Below, in pieces: positions 12,175 through 22,424 of a stretch of 64,000 nt of DNA. The position numbers were made by a program, and so were the translations under genes. Numbering within the stretch: the stretch's first letter is position 1; each line of letters begins with the position of its first letter. This DNA comes from Paenibacillus swuensis (lineage in GTDB: Bacteria; Bacillota; Bacilli; Paenibacillales; DY6). The stretch lies in NCBI RefSeq assembly GCF_001644605.1, contig NZ_CP011388.1, positions 2,632,501 through 2,696,500 of the forward strand, read 5' to 3'. The notes below the pieces were generated by a model, which was not told the DNA's origin, did no database searches, and saw nothing but the letters and a program-made list of their open reading frames with translations.

Positions 12175-12180
12175 AGTATA
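12175..12180 (-). promoter_or_regulatory. Probable -10 box of ald promoter
   Basis: On the minus strand TATACT lies 33 bp before the ald start. No good -35 is found 16-18 bp further upstream, which would suit an activator-dependent promoter. Activation by AdeR is inference. Confidence 0.4.
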
Positions 12181-12254
12181 AGAAGTTTACGGCGAATCGG
12201 CATTGTTCAAAAATGAAAATACACCATCTTTCGCTTGTGTAAAAATACGAATGC

Positions 12255-13478
12255 TTACAGATGTAACGTGTCCGCTTTCAGGTCTAAATATAAGGTTACT
12301 TTCTGATTCATATGTTCAAGATCAATCGAGCCGACTTCGGAGATTCGTTTAAGGCGGTAGTTCAGCGAATTCGTATGAATGTGAAGGGCCTCGGCGGCGC
12401 GCTTCGCGTGGCTGTCGCACTCCAGATAAGTTTGCAATGTGAGCAGCAAGGCGCTGTTATGTTCTTGATCGTAGGCTTTGAGCTTAAGTAATGAAGGGTT
12501 AGTATAGCCTGAAGCTTGGTTATGTTCGGCGATGACAGGCAGGTACCGATAGAACCCAAGATCGGCATGCACCACGCACAATGCGCCTTCCTGCGGATGT
12601 CTTTGCCGGAATCTCAGCACATCCAACGCTTCTTTGTACTTAGCAACCGTGTGGCCATAGTGATCAGACGGGTTACTGAAACCGAAGGAGCGTAATGCGA
12701 TACCGAAACGGTCGGATAGGGTTTTGTCCAAAAAGGTATAGAACTTTCTTGCCGCGTCCGATGTTGGTAACGCCTGAGTCATTACAATGAAATGCGGTCC
12801 GTCCGCAGTCATAAACGGAATGGAGTAGGCGCCGGCTGTGGAAATCACATAATGCAACTGCCCCAGTTGCTGCTCGGTGACATTATGTTCCGTTTGCAGT
12901 ACCGCAATCTGGTAAAGCTTCGGCAAGTTGAGACCCCATGCGGAAGCTTTACTTTCAATATATGCATGAGAAATCATATGGCCCGTCAGCATCTGCCAAA
13001 AAAAGTCCTGATGACTTTCTTGATTTCGTTTGGCATGGTTTAGCAACTGAAGCAGTTTCGGCACAGCAGCTGCGGCGGCTTCGCTCAGTACCGAGTTGTA
13101 ATCGGCTTCCGGACGAAGCGGATCTTCGGCAAGCCAGAGGTAACCGAGCACATCCTTATGATGACGGATGGCCACGGCAACGCGACTGCCCAAGCCGATC
13201 TCCGGGATGGCCGGTATTCGCAGAGGCTCGCTCGAGGCGAGAAGCCTGGGCAGAAAGCCGTCGCGCCAAAGACCCGCGATTACGGCTTCGGGCACGCGTC
13301 TTCCAACAATGGTGGCAATTCGGGCTGAATCCGTATGGGGACTATGTGAACTATAGGCCAGCAATCGATGATTGGCATCTTCTATGGTTACAGGGCATTG
13401 CAACGTTTCCCCGATCCAGTCGGCCAAGTGCTCCAAACTGTTAAAGCTTCGCGGGGGGAACGGGGTAGCGTTAGGCAT
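12255..13478 (-). CDS. adeR: PucR-type regulator, probable alanine dehydrogenase activator AdeR
   Basis: A 407-residue regulator of the PucR/CdaR family. The N-terminal half is a GAF-like sensing region (SRVAVAIRHHKDVLGYLWLAED). The C terminus is the PucR helix-turn-helix CDSHAKRAAEALHIHTNSLN continuing YRLKRISEVGSIDLEHM. In Bacillus subtilis the adjacent, similarly built AdeR activates ald, and position and architecture match here. The ATG at 13478 is used because AGAGGAG lies 7 bp upstream of it; an ATG-like start 21 bp earlier lacks such a site. Only 113 bp separate its stop from ald, and that gap holds a promoter with a weak -35. Confidence 0.82.
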   Translation of the reverse strand: MPNATPFPPRSFNSLEHLADWIGETLQCPVTIEDANHRLLAYSSHSPHTDSARIATIVGRRVPEAVIAGLWRDGFLPRLLASSEPLRIPAIPEIGLGSRVAVAIRHHKDVLGYLWLAEDPLRPEADYNSVLSEAAAAAVPKLLQLLNHAKRNQESHQDFFWQMLTGHMISHAYIESKASAWGLNLPKLYQIAVLQTEHNVTEQQLGQLHYVISTAGAYSIPFMTADGPHFIVMTQALPTSDAARKFYTFLDKTLSDRFGIALRSFGFSNPSDHYGHTVAKYKEALDVLRFRQRHPQEGALCVVHADLGFYRYLPVIAEHNQASGYTNPSLLKLKAYDQEHNSALLLTLQTYLECDSHAKRAAEALHIHTNSLNYRLKRISEVGSIDLEHMNQKVTLYLDLKADTLHL

Positions 13479-13614
13479 AATGAAACTCCTCTGACACATG
13501 AGTAGTGGTACTGCTTTTATTGTAAAGAATTTTTCGATGATAAGCTATATAGAACCCCGTTACGGAAACGCGGATAGACCGTGGGAAAAAGTGGTATAAT
13601 CATGGGACTGCGGA

Positions 13615-13643
13615 TTGACGGAGACAACATTACGTGATAAAAT
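13615..13643 (+). promoter_or_regulatory. Probable histidine operon promoter
   Basis: TTGACG (13615-13620), a 17 bp spacer, TAAAAT (13638-13643). A second TATAAT at 13595-13600 lacks a convincing -35. The leader to hisZ is about 120 bases and shows no T-box or terminator that I can identify. Confidence 0.6.
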
Positions 13644-13770
13644 TCGTTTAACTTTACTTTGGTAGTATGGTAGCGCACTAAAGCGTTCTGGGAATATAGA
13701 TTAATGAAGTGATATGTTTTTGATGCAAAAAAGGGAATTAAAATTATAGATAGGAACAGAGGTGGATCGC

Positions 13771-14982
13771 GTGTCAAAACCGAAAGTATTTGAGAAACCG
13801 ACCGGTGTGAAGGATTATTTACCCGATGCCGTCGGCAAGCTTCGCGCCATTGAGCGCAGTGTGCTGGATTGTATGGAAGGTTGGGGGTATCGGCAGATTA
13901 TGACCCCGTCCATGGAGTATTACGATACGGTTGGCGTGGCCAGTTCAACTTCCGATAAGAAGTTGTTCAAGTTACTCAACAATCGCGGCACGACACTGGT
14001 GCTTCGTTCAGATATGACGGCGCCCATCGCGCGCGTAGTTTCCTCAATGCTGAAGGAGGAGACCTTCCCCATTCGATTATCCTATCACTCCAACGTATTT
14101 AGGGCTTTCGAAGAGGAAGCGGGTCGGGAAGCTGAATTTTATCAAACCGGCGTGGAGCTGGTAGGTGACGCGAGTCCCGAGGCTGACGCGGAAGTCGTGG
14201 CCTTATCCATTGCCTCTTTGAAAGCGGCGGGTGTGGATTCTTTCAAAATCGCGATGGGCCATGTCGGTTTCTTGAACGGTCTGTTCGAAGAAACGCTGGA
14301 CGGCCGTCCGGAGGATCAGCTTGCCTTGAAAGGCTACTTGCTAAACCGCGATTATGTCGGTTACCGGTTGTTGATTTCTGAATTGGATCTAACCGACGCG
14401 GTGCGTAAAGAGCTGGAGGGAATATTGCGGTTGCGCGGGGGACTTGAAGTTTGCGAGCAGGCGTTAAACCTAAGTCCGAATCCGCAAGCGGAGGCTTCTA
14501 TCCGCCATCTGTGCCAGGTCTGGGAAGTACTTCAGGATTACGGAGTATGCGACGATGTTTCCATCGATTTAACGATGATTGGCGACTTCTCTTACTATAC
14601 AGGCATGACATTCGAAGGCTATGCCGCGGATCTGGGATTTCCGGTAGTTAGCGGAGGCCGCTATGATAACTTGCTTCAACAATTCGGACGTCCCGCTCCG
14701 GCCACCGGTTTTGCCTTGAAGACGACTCGAATCCTTGAAGTTTCAACCCGGGGCGGGGAACAGGAGAAGCGCGCTCGCGTTCTGGTATTGTATCGAACCG
14801 AAGAGCGAAGGGAAGCGTTGGAGTTTGCCGCGTATGCCCGCGAGAAAGTGAATGTGATGGTCGAGACGAGGCGTATTGTGGGCGATGACGCCGCATGCGA
14901 ACAGGAGAAGGCGCGTTATACAGCCGAAGGCGGCTATCAGGAAGTCGTGCTGATCGGCGCGTTGAAAGGGGAGCGGGTGTGA
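13771..14982 (+). CDS. hisZ: ATP phosphoribosyltransferase regulatory subunit
   Basis: A 403-residue histidyl-tRNA-synthetase-like protein that lacks the synthetase anticodon domain. It partners the short HisG to form the active, histidine-inhibited first enzyme of histidine synthesis. Class II synthetase-like motifs are visible: [12 protein letters not shown] near the start, [12 protein letters not shown] (motif 2-like region) and [11 protein letters not shown] near residue 270. The GTG at 13771 follows AGAGGTGG by 5 bp; an in-frame GTG at 13762 lies inside that ribosome site. It is the first gene of a complete his operon and its TGA overlaps the ATG of hisG. Confidence 0.94.
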   Translation: MSKPKVFEKPTGVKDYLPDAVGKLRAIERSVLDCMEGWGYRQIMTPSMEYYDTVGVASSTSDKKLFKLLNNRGTTLVLRSDMTAPIARVVSSMLKEETFPIRLSYHSNVFRAFEEEAGREAEFYQTGVELVGDASPEADAEVVALSIASLKAAGVDSFKIAMGHVGFLNGLFEETLDGRPEDQLALKGYLLNRDYVGYRLLISELDLTDAVRKELEGILRLRGGLEVCEQALNLSPNPQAEASIRHLCQVWEVLQDYGVCDDVSIDLTMIGDFSYYTGMTFEGYAADLGFPVVSGGRYDNLLQQFGRPAPATGFALKTTRILEVSTRGGEQEKRARVLVLYRTEERREALEFAAYAREKVNVMVETRRIVGDDAACEQEKARYTAEGGYQEVVLIGALKGERV

Positions 14983-15620
14983 TGCAAGAGCTGTTAAAGG
15001 TCGCGATGCCCAAGGGGCGTATCTATAAACAAGCTTGTAACTTATTGCGCGAAGCCGGGTTGCCCATTCCGGATGATTTCGACGAGTCGCGTAAGCTGAT
15101 TATTCCGGTGCCGGAGGCGGGCATGCAATTTATTATGGCGAAACCGGTGGACGTGCCGACTTATGTGGAATATGGTGTGGCGGATATTGGCATCGTCGGC
15201 AAAGATGTGCTGATGGAAGAAAACAAGGATGTCTATGAGCTTCTGGATTTAGGAATCGCGCGTTGTCGGATGTCTGTCATCGGACTGCCGGACTGGAAAC
15301 CTGTCATTCACCCGCGCGTAGCGACGAAGTACCCGAGCGTGGCTTCCCAATATTTCCGGGAACGCGGACAGCAGGTCGATGTGATTAAGCTGAACGGCTC
15401 CATTGAGTTGGCTCCCTTAATCGGATTGGCCGATCGGATCGTGGATATGGTGGAAACCGGGGCTACGCTCAGGGAGAACGGCTTGGTTGAAATGGAAGAG
15501 ATCTTCACCATTACAAGCCGCCTGATTGCGAACCGGGTAAGCTACCGGATGAAGAATGAAGCGATTCAACAGCTGTGTGATTTGCTGCAGCCTATCATCG
15601 CGCCTGTAGGGAAGCGGTAA
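14982..15620 (+). CDS. hisG: ATP phosphoribosyltransferase, short form
   Basis: A 212-residue catalytic subunit that condenses ATP and PRPP to phosphoribosyl-ATP, the first step of histidine synthesis. The short length without the C-terminal ACT-like regulatory domain is the form that needs HisZ, encoded directly upstream. Recognisable parts are [12 protein letters not shown] at the start, the [17 protein letters not shown] segment and the PRPP-binding [18 protein letters not shown]. The ATG shares its A with the hisZ stop codon, so translation is coupled. PRPP is made by prs just downstream of the operon. Confidence 0.95.
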   Translation: MQELLKVAMPKGRIYKQACNLLREAGLPIPDDFDESRKLIIPVPEAGMQFIMAKPVDVPTYVEYGVADIGIVGKDVLMEENKDVYELLDLGIARCRMSVIGLPDWKPVIHPRVATKYPSVASQYFRERGQQVDVIKLNGSIELAPLIGLADRIVDMVETGATLRENGLVEMEEIFTITSRLIANRVSYRMKNEAIQQLCDLLQPIIAPVGKR

Positions 15621-15661
15621 GGCCGGCAAGATATTAGGACAGATCGGGGGACCAACAGAAC

Positions 15662-16948
15662 ATGCGCATCATGAGAGCAAGCGAGTTTCAAATACAGAGA
15701 GACGCCGAACAAGGCACACAGGAGCAAAATGAGGCCGTACGGGACATTATCAGCGAGGTGAAGCGGGACGGCGATGACGCGCTCAGACGGCTGTCGGCGA
15801 AGTTCGACGGCGTAAGCGTGGATCAGTTCCTTGTAACGGATGCGGAGGTGGAGGCGGCATACGCGAAGGTCGATGAAGCGTTCCTGAGCGCGTTGCGCGA
15901 AGCCGCTGTTAATATTCGCCTGTTTCACGAGAAACAGCGGCGAACGTCCTGGATGGACCTGCAGCCGGACGGCACGCTGCTGGGTCAGATCATGCGGCCC
16001 CTAAAGCGCGTAGGCGTTTACGTGCCCGGCGGCAAAGCGGCTTACCCGTCGTCCGTGCTCATGAACGCGATCCCCGCCATCGTTGCCGGTGTGCCGGAGA
16101 TCGTCATGGTCACCCCGCCGGCTACGGGCGGCAAAGCGGGCATCGACCCGTACATCCTTGTAGCCGCCGCGGAAGCGGGCGTCAAGGAGATCTACCGGGT
16201 CGGCGGCGCGCAGGCGGTCGCTGCGCTGGCTTACGGCACGGCGTCAATTCCGCGCGTGGACAAGATCTTCGGCCCCGGCAACATCTACGTTGCCCTGGCC
16301 AAGAGGCACGTGTACGGCGTCGTCGACATCGACTCCTTCGCCGGCCCGAGCGAGATCGCGATCCTGGCCGACGAGTCGGCCGACCCGGCGTACGCCGCGG
16401 CCGACCTGCTGTCGCAGGCCGAACATGACGAGATGGCATCCGCCATCCTCGTCACGCCTTCGGCCGAGCTGGCTGAAGCTGTCGCGCTCGAGGTCGAGCG
16501 ACAGCTGGCATCGCTTCCGCGCCGCGACATCGCGCGCAAGTCGATCGACAGCTTCGGCGCGGTGCTGACGGTGGAATCGATGCCGGAGGGCATCGATGTC
16601 ATCAACCGTCTCGCGCCGGAGCATTTGGAGCTGATGGTGCGGGATCCGCTCGGCATGCTGGGCAAGATCGAGAATGCCGGCGCCATCTTCCTGGGCGACT
16701 ACAGTTCGGAGCCGGTCGGGGACTATTGGGCGGGACCGAATCATATTATCCCGACCAACGGGACGGCGCGATTTTCCTCGCCGGTTAATGTTGATGATTT
16801 CATGAAGAAGTCGTCCATGATCTATTACAGTAAAGAAGCGTTGCTTCAGAACGGCCATAAAATTATGACTTTAGCGCGGCACGAAGGCTTGGAGGCGCAT
16901 GCCCGGGCCATCGAGATCCGTTTGGAGAAAGAGGGGAAACAAGGATGA
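15662..16948 (+). CDS. hisD: Histidinol dehydrogenase
   Basis: A 428-residue zinc enzyme that oxidises L-histidinol to L-histidine in two NAD-dependent steps, the end of the pathway. Visible motifs are VPGGKAAYPSSVLMNAIPA, the signature IFGPGNIYVALAK...GVVDIDSFAGPSEI, LLSQAEHDEMASA with the metal-binding Gln-His, and the late AGPNHIIPTNG histidine. The start ATG lies 10 bp after GGGGGACC. The central part is strikingly GC-rich (70 percent over 16321-16380, against 50 percent over 17041-17100), although the reading frame and motifs are intact. The stop overlaps the hisB start (ATGA). Confidence 0.96.
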   Translation: MRIMRASEFQIQRDAEQGTQEQNEAVRDIISEVKRDGDDALRRLSAKFDGVSVDQFLVTDAEVEAAYAKVDEAFLSALREAAVNIRLFHEKQRRTSWMDLQPDGTLLGQIMRPLKRVGVYVPGGKAAYPSSVLMNAIPAIVAGVPEIVMVTPPATGGKAGIDPYILVAAAEAGVKEIYRVGGAQAVAALAYGTASIPRVDKIFGPGNIYVALAKRHVYGVVDIDSFAGPSEIAILADESADPAYAAADLLSQAEHDEMASAILVTPSAELAEAVALEVERQLASLPRRDIARKSIDSFGAVLTVESMPEGIDVINRLAPEHLELMVRDPLGMLGKIENAGAIFLGDYSSEPVGDYWAGPNHIIPTNGTARFSSPVNVDDFMKKSSMIYYSKEALLQNGHKIMTLARHEGLEAHARAIEIRLEKEGKQG

Positions 16949-17562
16949 CAGAACAGGAACAGCGCAACTACAGCGCGGGACGCGCATCAAGCATCACCCG
17001 GACAACGAATGAAACGGACATCACGCTGGCCTTTGGTGTGGACGGCACAGGGAAAGCGGAGATTGAAACGGATGTCCCTTTTCTGAATCACATGCTGGAT
17101 TTGTTTACGAAACATGGCCAATTCGACCTGAAGGTGGACGCCAAAGGCGATGTGGATATCGATGATCATCATACGGTTGAAGATATCGGCATTTGTCTGG
17201 GACAGACGTTGCGCGAGGCGCTTGGCGATAAGAAAGGAATTAAACGCTATGCTTCCGTTTTCGTTCCGATGGATGAGGCGTTGGCGCAGGTGGTTATAGA
17301 TATATCGAACCGCCCCCATTTTGAATACCGGGCACAATATCCCTCTTCGCAAGTAGGAAGCTTTTCCACCGAGCTGGTTCATGAGTTTCTGTGGAAGCTG
17401 GCGCTGGAAGCCCGCATTACGCTGCATGTCATCGTGCATTACGGACAGAACACGCATCATATGATTGAAGCGGTGTTTAAGGCGCTGGGCCGCGCACTGG
17501 ACGAAGCAACAACGATTGATCCGCGAGTGCAAGGAGTGCCTTCCACGAAAGGAGTGCTGTAA
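16945..17562 (+). CDS. hisB: Imidazoleglycerol-phosphate dehydratase
   Basis: A 205-residue monofunctional HisB that dehydrates imidazole-glycerol phosphate to imidazole-acetol phosphate. The manganese-binding motifs DIDDHHTVEDIGICLG and HHMIEAVFKALGRAL are both present, as is FLNHMLD. It lacks the phosphatase domain fused in enterobacteria; that step is served here by hisJ. Overlaps of 4 bp with hisD and 1 bp with hisH show tight operon packing. Confidence 0.96.
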   Translation: MTEQEQRNYSAGRASSITRTTNETDITLAFGVDGTGKAEIETDVPFLNHMLDLFTKHGQFDLKVDAKGDVDIDDHHTVEDIGICLGQTLREALGDKKGIKRYASVFVPMDEALAQVVIDISNRPHFEYRAQYPSSQVGSFSTELVHEFLWKLALEARITLHVIVHYGQNTHHMIEAVFKALGRALDEATTIDPRVQGVPSTKGVL

Positions 17563-18176
17563 TGATCGCGATTATCGATTACGGCATGGGCAATCTTCAT
17601 AGTGTCAGTAAAGCGGTTGAGCGGCTGGGTTTTGCGTACAAAGTGACAGCGGAGGAGTCGGAGCTGCTGGCGGCGGACGGTGTGATTTTGCCGGGGGTTG
17701 GAGCGTTTGGCGATGCCATGGTGAATTTGCGGGAAACCGGATTGGATGAATCGGTGCGCAAAGTGGCTGAAGCGGGAATTCCATTACTGGGCATCTGTCT
17801 GGGCATGCAGCTCTTGTTTGAGCGAAGCGAGGAGTACGGGGATCACGAGGGGTTGTCCCTGTTGCCTGGACGCGTAGTCCGGTTTCAAGGAGATTACAAG
17901 GTGCCGCATATGGGATGGAACCGTTTGGAAGCCCGTTCGGAGCATCCATTGCTAAGGGGCTTGGATCAGGGGCATGTCTACTTCGTGCATTCCTATCATG
18001 TGGTTGCGGACAAGGCGGCGGACGTTCTCGCAGTAACCGATTATTATCAAAAAGTAACCGCGGTTGTCGGCCGGGAGCAAGTATACGGCATGCAATTTCA
18101 TCCTGAAAAAAGCGGTGAAGTCGGCATGAAGCTGCTTGAGAATTTCCTTCGGCTGACGGTGCGGCAAGTTCAATAG
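17562..18176 (+). CDS. hisH: Imidazole glycerol phosphate synthase glutaminase subunit
   Basis: A 204-residue class I glutamine amidotransferase. It hydrolyses glutamine and channels ammonia to HisF. The nucleophile motif [15 protein letters not shown] holds the catalytic Cys near residue 80, and [13 protein letters not shown] supplies the His-Glu pair. The N terminus is [15 protein letters not shown], typical of HisH. The ATG overlaps the hisB stop. It acts as a heterodimer with the HisF encoded two genes downstream. Confidence 0.96.
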   Translation: MIAIIDYGMGNLHSVSKAVERLGFAYKVTAEESELLAADGVILPGVGAFGDAMVNLRETGLDESVRKVAEAGIPLLGICLGMQLLFERSEEYGDHEGLSLLPGRVVRFQGDYKVPHMGWNRLEARSEHPLLRGLDQGHVYFVHSYHVVADKAADVLAVTDYYQKVTAVVGREQVYGMQFHPEKSGEVGMKLLENFLRLTVRQVQ

Positions 18177-18216
18177 ATCTATGTATTCGATGCAAAATAT
18201 AGGGGGAGCGTCACTC

Positions 18217-18954
18217 ATGCCATCATCATTCATCATCTATCCGGCAATCGATATTCGCGGAGGCAAAGCCGTCCGTCTCGTGCAAGGCGATTACAATCAG
18301 GAAACCGTTTATAATGACGATCCCCGGGAAGCGGCTGCGGAGTGGGAAGCGGGCGGTGCTTCATGGATTCATCTGGTGGATCTCGACGGGGCCAAGGCGG
18401 GACATCCGGTAAACGACGCGTTGGTCGGCGAAATTGCCCGCAGTGTTAAAGTGCCTGTGCAGATCGGCGGCGGGCTGCGGACTCAAACGGATATTGAGCG
18501 TCTGTTGTCGCTGGGGGTGTCCCGGGTGATTCTGGGTACGGCTGCCATTGAAGACCGCGTTTTTGTGCAAAAAGTGCTCCAAGAATACGGCGACCGCATC
18601 GCCATCGGTCTGGATGCCCGTGACGGGTATGTGGCCACGCGCGGTTGGCTGGAAACGTCCCAGGTAAAAGCGGAAGATTTAGCGGTGGAGCTTGCGGAAC
18701 ACGGGGCGCGCACCTTTATCTTCACCGATATTTCCCGTGACGGCATGATGGGCGGGCCTAATGTGGAAGCGATTGTTTCCCTGGCCAAGGTATCCGGACA
18801 AACCGTCATCGCTTCAGGCGGCGTAAGCCAATTCTCCGATTTGGAACGTTTGGCGGAGCATGCGGGTCAAGGCATCGGCGGCGCCATTGTCGGCAAGGCG
18901 CTGTACACGGGCAGCATTGATTTGGCCCAAGCGGTACGCGAGCTAGAGCGGTAG
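18217..18954 (+). CDS. hisA: ProFAR isomerase
   Basis: A 245-residue TIM barrel that converts N'-ProFAR to PRFAR by an Amadori rearrangement. The two catalytic aspartates lie in [18 protein letters not shown] and [13 protein letters not shown]. Phosphate-binding glycines are seen in QIGGGLRT and IASGGVS. The ATG at 18217 follows AGGGGGAGC by 7 bp; an in-frame ATG at 18181 lacks a ribosome site. HisA and HisF share the half-barrel pattern, as expected of paralogues. Confidence 0.96.
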   Translation: MPSSFIIYPAIDIRGGKAVRLVQGDYNQETVYNDDPREAAAEWEAGGASWIHLVDLDGAKAGHPVNDALVGEIARSVKVPVQIGGGLRTQTDIERLLSLGVSRVILGTAAIEDRVFVQKVLQEYGDRIAIGLDARDGYVATRGWLETSQVKAEDLAVELAEHGARTFIFTDISRDGMMGGPNVEAIVSLAKVSGQTVIASGGVSQFSDLERLAEHAGQGIGGAIVGKALYTGSIDLAQAVRELER

Positions 18955-18968
18955 GAGGGGGAAAGCGG

Positions 18969-19727
18969 ATGTTGGCGAAGCGAATTATCCCTTGTCTGGA
19001 TGTAAAAGACGGACGCGTAGTTAAGGGCGTTAACTTTGTGAATCTCAGAGACGCCGGAGATCCGGTGGAACTGGCTTCCCTGTATGATCAGGAAGGCGCG
19101 GATGAGCTGGTGTTTCTGGATATTTCCGCTTCGGTGGAAGGACGCGCGACGATGATTGAAGTGGTCAGGCGTACGGCAGGCGAAATCACCATTCCCTTTA
19201 CGGTGGGCGGCGGAATCGGTCACGTCGACGACATGAAACGGATTCTGCGCGCGGGCGCGGACAAAATCGGCATCAACACAGCGGCGCTCCGCAACCCCGA
19301 GCTGGTGAGTGAAGGCGCGCGTAAATTCGGCTCGCAGTGCATTGTGGTAGCCATTGACGCCAAGTTCAACGAAGCTTGGGGCGAATGGGAGGTCTACACG
19401 CACGGAGGACGCAACGCCACGGGCATCAAAGCTCTGGCTTGGGTGAAGCAAGCGGAGGAGCTTGGCGCGGGTGAGATTCTGCTGACTTCCATGGATGCGG
19501 ACGGCACGAAGGACGGGTTCGATGTGCGGTTGACCCGCGCGGTGTCCGATCTGGTTTCCATTCCGGTCATCGCTTCGGGCGGAGCGGGACGTGTGGAACA
19601 TTTTGACCAAATCTTTAAAGAGGGACTTGCGGATGCGGGGCTTGCGGCTACGATCTTTCACTATAAAGAGATGACGATTGGCGAAGTGAAGGCCGATTTG
19701 AGAAGTAAAGGAGTTGAAGTGCGATGA
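18969..19727 (+). CDS. hisF: Imidazole glycerol phosphate synthase cyclase subunit
   Basis: A 252-residue TIM barrel that uses ammonia from HisH to turn PRFAR into imidazole-glycerol phosphate plus AICAR, the latter feeding purine synthesis. The catalytic aspartates are in [15 protein letters not shown] and [15 protein letters not shown]. The phosphate site [15 protein letters not shown] and the late IASGGAG are present. AGGAGGGGG precedes the ATG. The stop overlaps the hisIE start by 4 bp (ATGA). Confidence 0.97.
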   Translation: MLAKRIIPCLDVKDGRVVKGVNFVNLRDAGDPVELASLYDQEGADELVFLDISASVEGRATMIEVVRRTAGEITIPFTVGGGIGHVDDMKRILRAGADKIGINTAALRNPELVSEGARKFGSQCIVVAIDAKFNEAWGEWEVYTHGGRNATGIKALAWVKQAEELGAGEILLTSMDADGTKDGFDVRLTRAVSDLVSIPVIASGGAGRVEHFDQIFKEGLADAGLAATIFHYKEMTIGEVKADLRSKGVEVR

Positions 19728-20449
19728 AGGTGGATGGAATGGGCTTGTCTGCGGAGTTGAAGTGGGATGCGCACGGACTAATGCCGGCGATTGTCCAGGA
19801 TGCGGCCAGCAAGGAAGTATTGATGCTTGCCTACATGAACGAAGAATCGCTAAAGCTCTCTGTGGAGAGCGGAGAAACCTGGTTTTGGAGCCGATCTCGC
19901 AAAGCATTGTGGCATAAAGGCGCAACGAGCGGGAATACACAGCATATACTGTCTATGAAATATGACTGTGATGCGGACACCCTTCTGGTGCTGGTGGAGC
20001 CTCAAGGTCCCGCTTGTCATACCGGAAAGTACACTTGCTTTAATGAAGAAGTGGCGTTGGCGGGTGCTGGAGAAGGACTGGATGCTCAGAAAACTTCCGG
20101 AATTGCTGATGGGGGTATGACTGCGTTATCAGGGCAGGGACGTTTTGAGATTCTTGGGGAGTTGGAGCGCCTTATTGCGGAACGGGAAGCGGAGCGTCCT
20201 GAAGGAGCTTATACGACTTATCTGTTCGACAAAGGTGTGGACAAGATTCTGAAAAAAGTTGGGGAAGAAGCGGCTGAAGTCATTATCGCGGCCAAAAATC
20301 GGGACAAAGACGAGCTCCGCTACGAGGCGAGTGATCTGATCTATCACTTATTGGTTTTGCTGCGCGAGCAGAAGCTGCCTTTGGACGATGTGCTCAGGGA
20401 ACTTGGTAACCGTCACAACAAAGTCAAACCGGAAAGCCAGGAGTCCTGA
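19724..20449 (+). CDS. hisIE: Bifunctional phosphoribosyl-AMP cyclohydrolase / phosphoribosyl-ATP pyrophosphatase
   Basis: A 241-residue fusion that performs steps 2 and 3 of histidine synthesis. The HisI half (about 1-110) has the zinc-binding pattern ...[20 protein letters not shown] then [11 protein letters not shown] linker of about 25 residues joins it to the HisE half (about 140-241), a helical pyrophosphatase with [18 protein letters not shown] and [14 protein letters not shown]. The order HisI-HisE is the usual one. It is the last gene of the classical hisZGDBHAFI order. Confidence 0.96.
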   Translation: MKVDGMGLSAELKWDAHGLMPAIVQDAASKEVLMLAYMNEESLKLSVESGETWFWSRSRKALWHKGATSGNTQHILSMKYDCDADTLLVLVEPQGPACHTGKYTCFNEEVALAGAGEGLDAQKTSGIADGGMTALSGQGRFEILGELERLIAEREAERPEGAYTTYLFDKGVDKILKKVGEEAAEVIIAAKNRDKDELRYEASDLIYHLLVLLREQKLPLDDVLRELGNRHNKVKPESQES

Positions 20450-20450
20450 G

Positions 20451-21257
20451 ATGCTGATCGATTATCACACCCATCATGCGCGTTGCGGGCATGCGGTCGG
20501 AACCTTGGAGGAGTACGTGAAGCGCGGCATTGAGCTCGGTTTCAGCCAATTGGGGCTGTCCGACCACATGCCGCTGCTTCACGTTAACCCGGATACCTAT
20601 TATCCCGAGATGGCGATGGCTATGGACGAGCTTCCGCGGTATTTTGAAGAGTGTGTCGTGTTGAAGGAGAAGTATAAAGATCAGATTGATATCCGCATCG
20701 GTATGGAAGGCGATTATATCGAGGGGTATGAAGAGGAAATCTCCCGGTTGATTGAAGCTTATCCTTGGGATTATGTGATCGGTTCGGTGCATTTTCTTGG
20801 GGAATGGGATATTACAGATTTTCGGCAAACGTCAGGGTGGGACGGCAAGAATCATGACGCCGTTTACGAGCAATACTATGATGCGGTGATAAAAGCCGCC
20901 CGTACGGGATTTTACGATTTCATCGGTCATATTGATGTCATTAAGCGGTTTGGTTTCAAGCCGGACGGGGATGTTACTTCGCTGGAGAATGCGGCGTTGG
21001 ACGCCGTGAAAGCCTCAGGTATGGCGATTGAGCTTAATGCATCAGGACTGCGTACGCCTGCCGCGGAGATGTTTCCCGGCCGGCGGATGCTGCAATATGC
21101 GTATGATTCCGGGATTCCCGTCACCATTGGGTCCGATGCGCATCAGCCCGAGCGTCTTGGCCAATATTTGGATGATGCGCGTGCCCTCCTTAGAGAAATC
21201 GGTTATACACAACTGACAGGTTTTCGACAAAGACGAAAGTTTTGTGTCGATTTTTGA
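20451..21257 (+). CDS. hisJ: Histidinol-phosphatase, PHP family
   Basis: A 268-residue metallo-phosphoesterase of the PHP family. It removes phosphate from histidinol phosphate, completing the pathway that monofunctional HisB leaves open. Metal-binding motifs are MLIDYHTHHARCGHA at the start, GLSDHMPL, the IGSVHFL and FIGHIDVIKRF segments, and TIGSDAHQPERLG near the end. The ATG begins 1 bp after the hisIE stop. In Bacillus subtilis the homologue is unlinked to the main operon, so its position here completes the cluster. Confidence 0.92.
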   Translation: MLIDYHTHHARCGHAVGTLEEYVKRGIELGFSQLGLSDHMPLLHVNPDTYYPEMAMAMDELPRYFEECVVLKEKYKDQIDIRIGMEGDYIEGYEEEISRLIEAYPWDYVIGSVHFLGEWDITDFRQTSGWDGKNHDAVYEQYYDAVIKAARTGFYDFIGHIDVIKRFGFKPDGDVTSLENAALDAVKASGMAIELNASGLRTPAAEMFPGRRMLQYAYDSGIPVTIGSDAHQPERLGQYLDDARALLREIGYTQLTGFRQRRKFCVDF

Positions 21258-21281
21258 ATTATTGTAAAAACGATGTATAAT
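21254..21281 (+). promoter_or_regulatory. Probable prs promoter
   Basis: TTGAAT (21254-21259), a 16 bp spacer, TATAAT (21276-21281), overlapping the end of hisJ. Confidence 0.65.
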
Positions 21282-21313
21282 AGAATTACAATCTCTTTAG
21301 GAGGGTTTTTAAG

Positions 21314-22264
21314 TTGAACGACAAGATACGCATTTTTTCCGGTTCCTCAAACCCGGAGTTGGTCGACCGCATCTGTAAGGAGCTGGGCCAACCCGTCGGC
21401 AGAATCAAGCTTTCCCGGTTCAAGAGCGGAGAGATTTATGTCCACTACGAAGAATCCATTCGGAATTGCGACGTGTTCCTGGTGCAATCGTTCTCGCACC
21501 CCATTAATGAAGCTCTTGTAGAACTGATGGTTATGATTGATGCGGCTAAGCGGGCATCGGCAAGAACTGTAAATATTGTTGTTCCTTATTACGGATATGC
21601 CAGACAAGAGCGTAAAGCGGCTCCGCGTGAACCGATTTCCGCGAAGATGGTGGCGGATGTGCTGACAACGGTTGGCGCAACCCGTGTAATTACACTGGAT
21701 TTGCACGCTCCTGCTATTCAAGGATTCTTCAACATTCCGGTGGATCACCTGACGGCATTGGATCTGATCAGTGATTACCTGAAAGCGAAGAATATTCCTA
21801 ACCCGATCGTGGTATCTCCGGATGCGGGCCGCGCGGCTACGGCCGAGAAGCTGGCTAACTACCTGGATTCCCCGTTCGCGATTATGATCAAGAAACGCCC
21901 GGCGCATAACGAATCTACAATCACGCATGTTATCGGTGACGTAGAAGGCCAAACGCCGATTATTATCGAAGATTTAATTGATACGGGCACGACGATCGTT
22001 AACGTTGTGGAAGGCTTGAAAGAGCGCGGCGCTAATGATGTATATGTCTGTGCAACTCATCCGGTGTTCTCCGGCCCGGCGCTGCAACGTCTGGATCACC
22101 CGAGCATCAAGGAAGTGGTTGTGACGGATTCAATCGCGTTACCGCGGGACTGCTCCGATCGCTTCAAGGTTATCTCCATCGCTCATTTGTTAGCGGATGC
22201 GATTCAGATTATTTTGCAGGGCGGATCAATCTCCACATTGTTTAAGAACAACGGCGGTTTGTAA
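21314..22264 (+). CDS. prs: Ribose-phosphate pyrophosphokinase (PRPP synthetase)
   Basis: A 316-residue class I PRPP synthetase that makes phosphoribosyl pyrophosphate from ribose-5-phosphate and ATP for nucleotides, histidine, tryptophan and NAD. Visible are SGSSNPELVDRICKELGQ, the catalytic flexible loop YGYARQERKA, the VVSPDAGRAATAEKL region and the PRPP loop IIIEDLIDTGTTIVN at about 216-230. The start is TTG with AGGAGGG 7 bp upstream. In Bacillus prs follows glmU; here it follows the his operon, the largest local consumer of its product, with its own promoter. Confidence 0.94.
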   Translation: MNDKIRIFSGSSNPELVDRICKELGQPVGRIKLSRFKSGEIYVHYEESIRNCDVFLVQSFSHPINEALVELMVMIDAAKRASARTVNIVVPYYGYARQERKAAPREPISAKMVADVLTTVGATRVITLDLHAPAIQGFFNIPVDHLTALDLISDYLKAKNIPNPIVVSPDAGRAATAEKLANYLDSPFAIMIKKRPAHNESTITHVIGDVEGQTPIIIEDLIDTGTTIVNVVEGLKERGANDVYVCATHPVFSGPALQRLDHPSIKEVVVTDSIALPRDCSDRFKVISIAHLLADAIQIILQGGSISTLFKNNGGL

Positions 22265-22293
22265 GCTATCCACATATGAATTTAACAGGACAG

Positions 22294-22326
22294 GACAGGT
22301 ACCCTTGGGTGCCTGTTTTTTTGTTT
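22294..22326 (+). terminator. Terminator after prs
   Basis: ACAGGTACCC, loop TTG, GGTGCCTGT, then seven or more T. Confidence 0.9.
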
Positions 22327-22424
22327 CTTTGATGAGTGGGCAGCTTAGTTGGCAAAGTATAAGTTTCAAGAAACCAATTCTATATTAAATTCATTGATTT
22401 CTAATGCTAACGATGTTAACGAAG

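Noticed and set aside
13600-13770. T-box riboswitch in the his operon leader (ATGGTAGCGC resembles part of the T-box)
   Set aside because: The leader is too short, lacks the full AGGGTGGNACCGCG motif, and shows no terminator/antiterminator pair.
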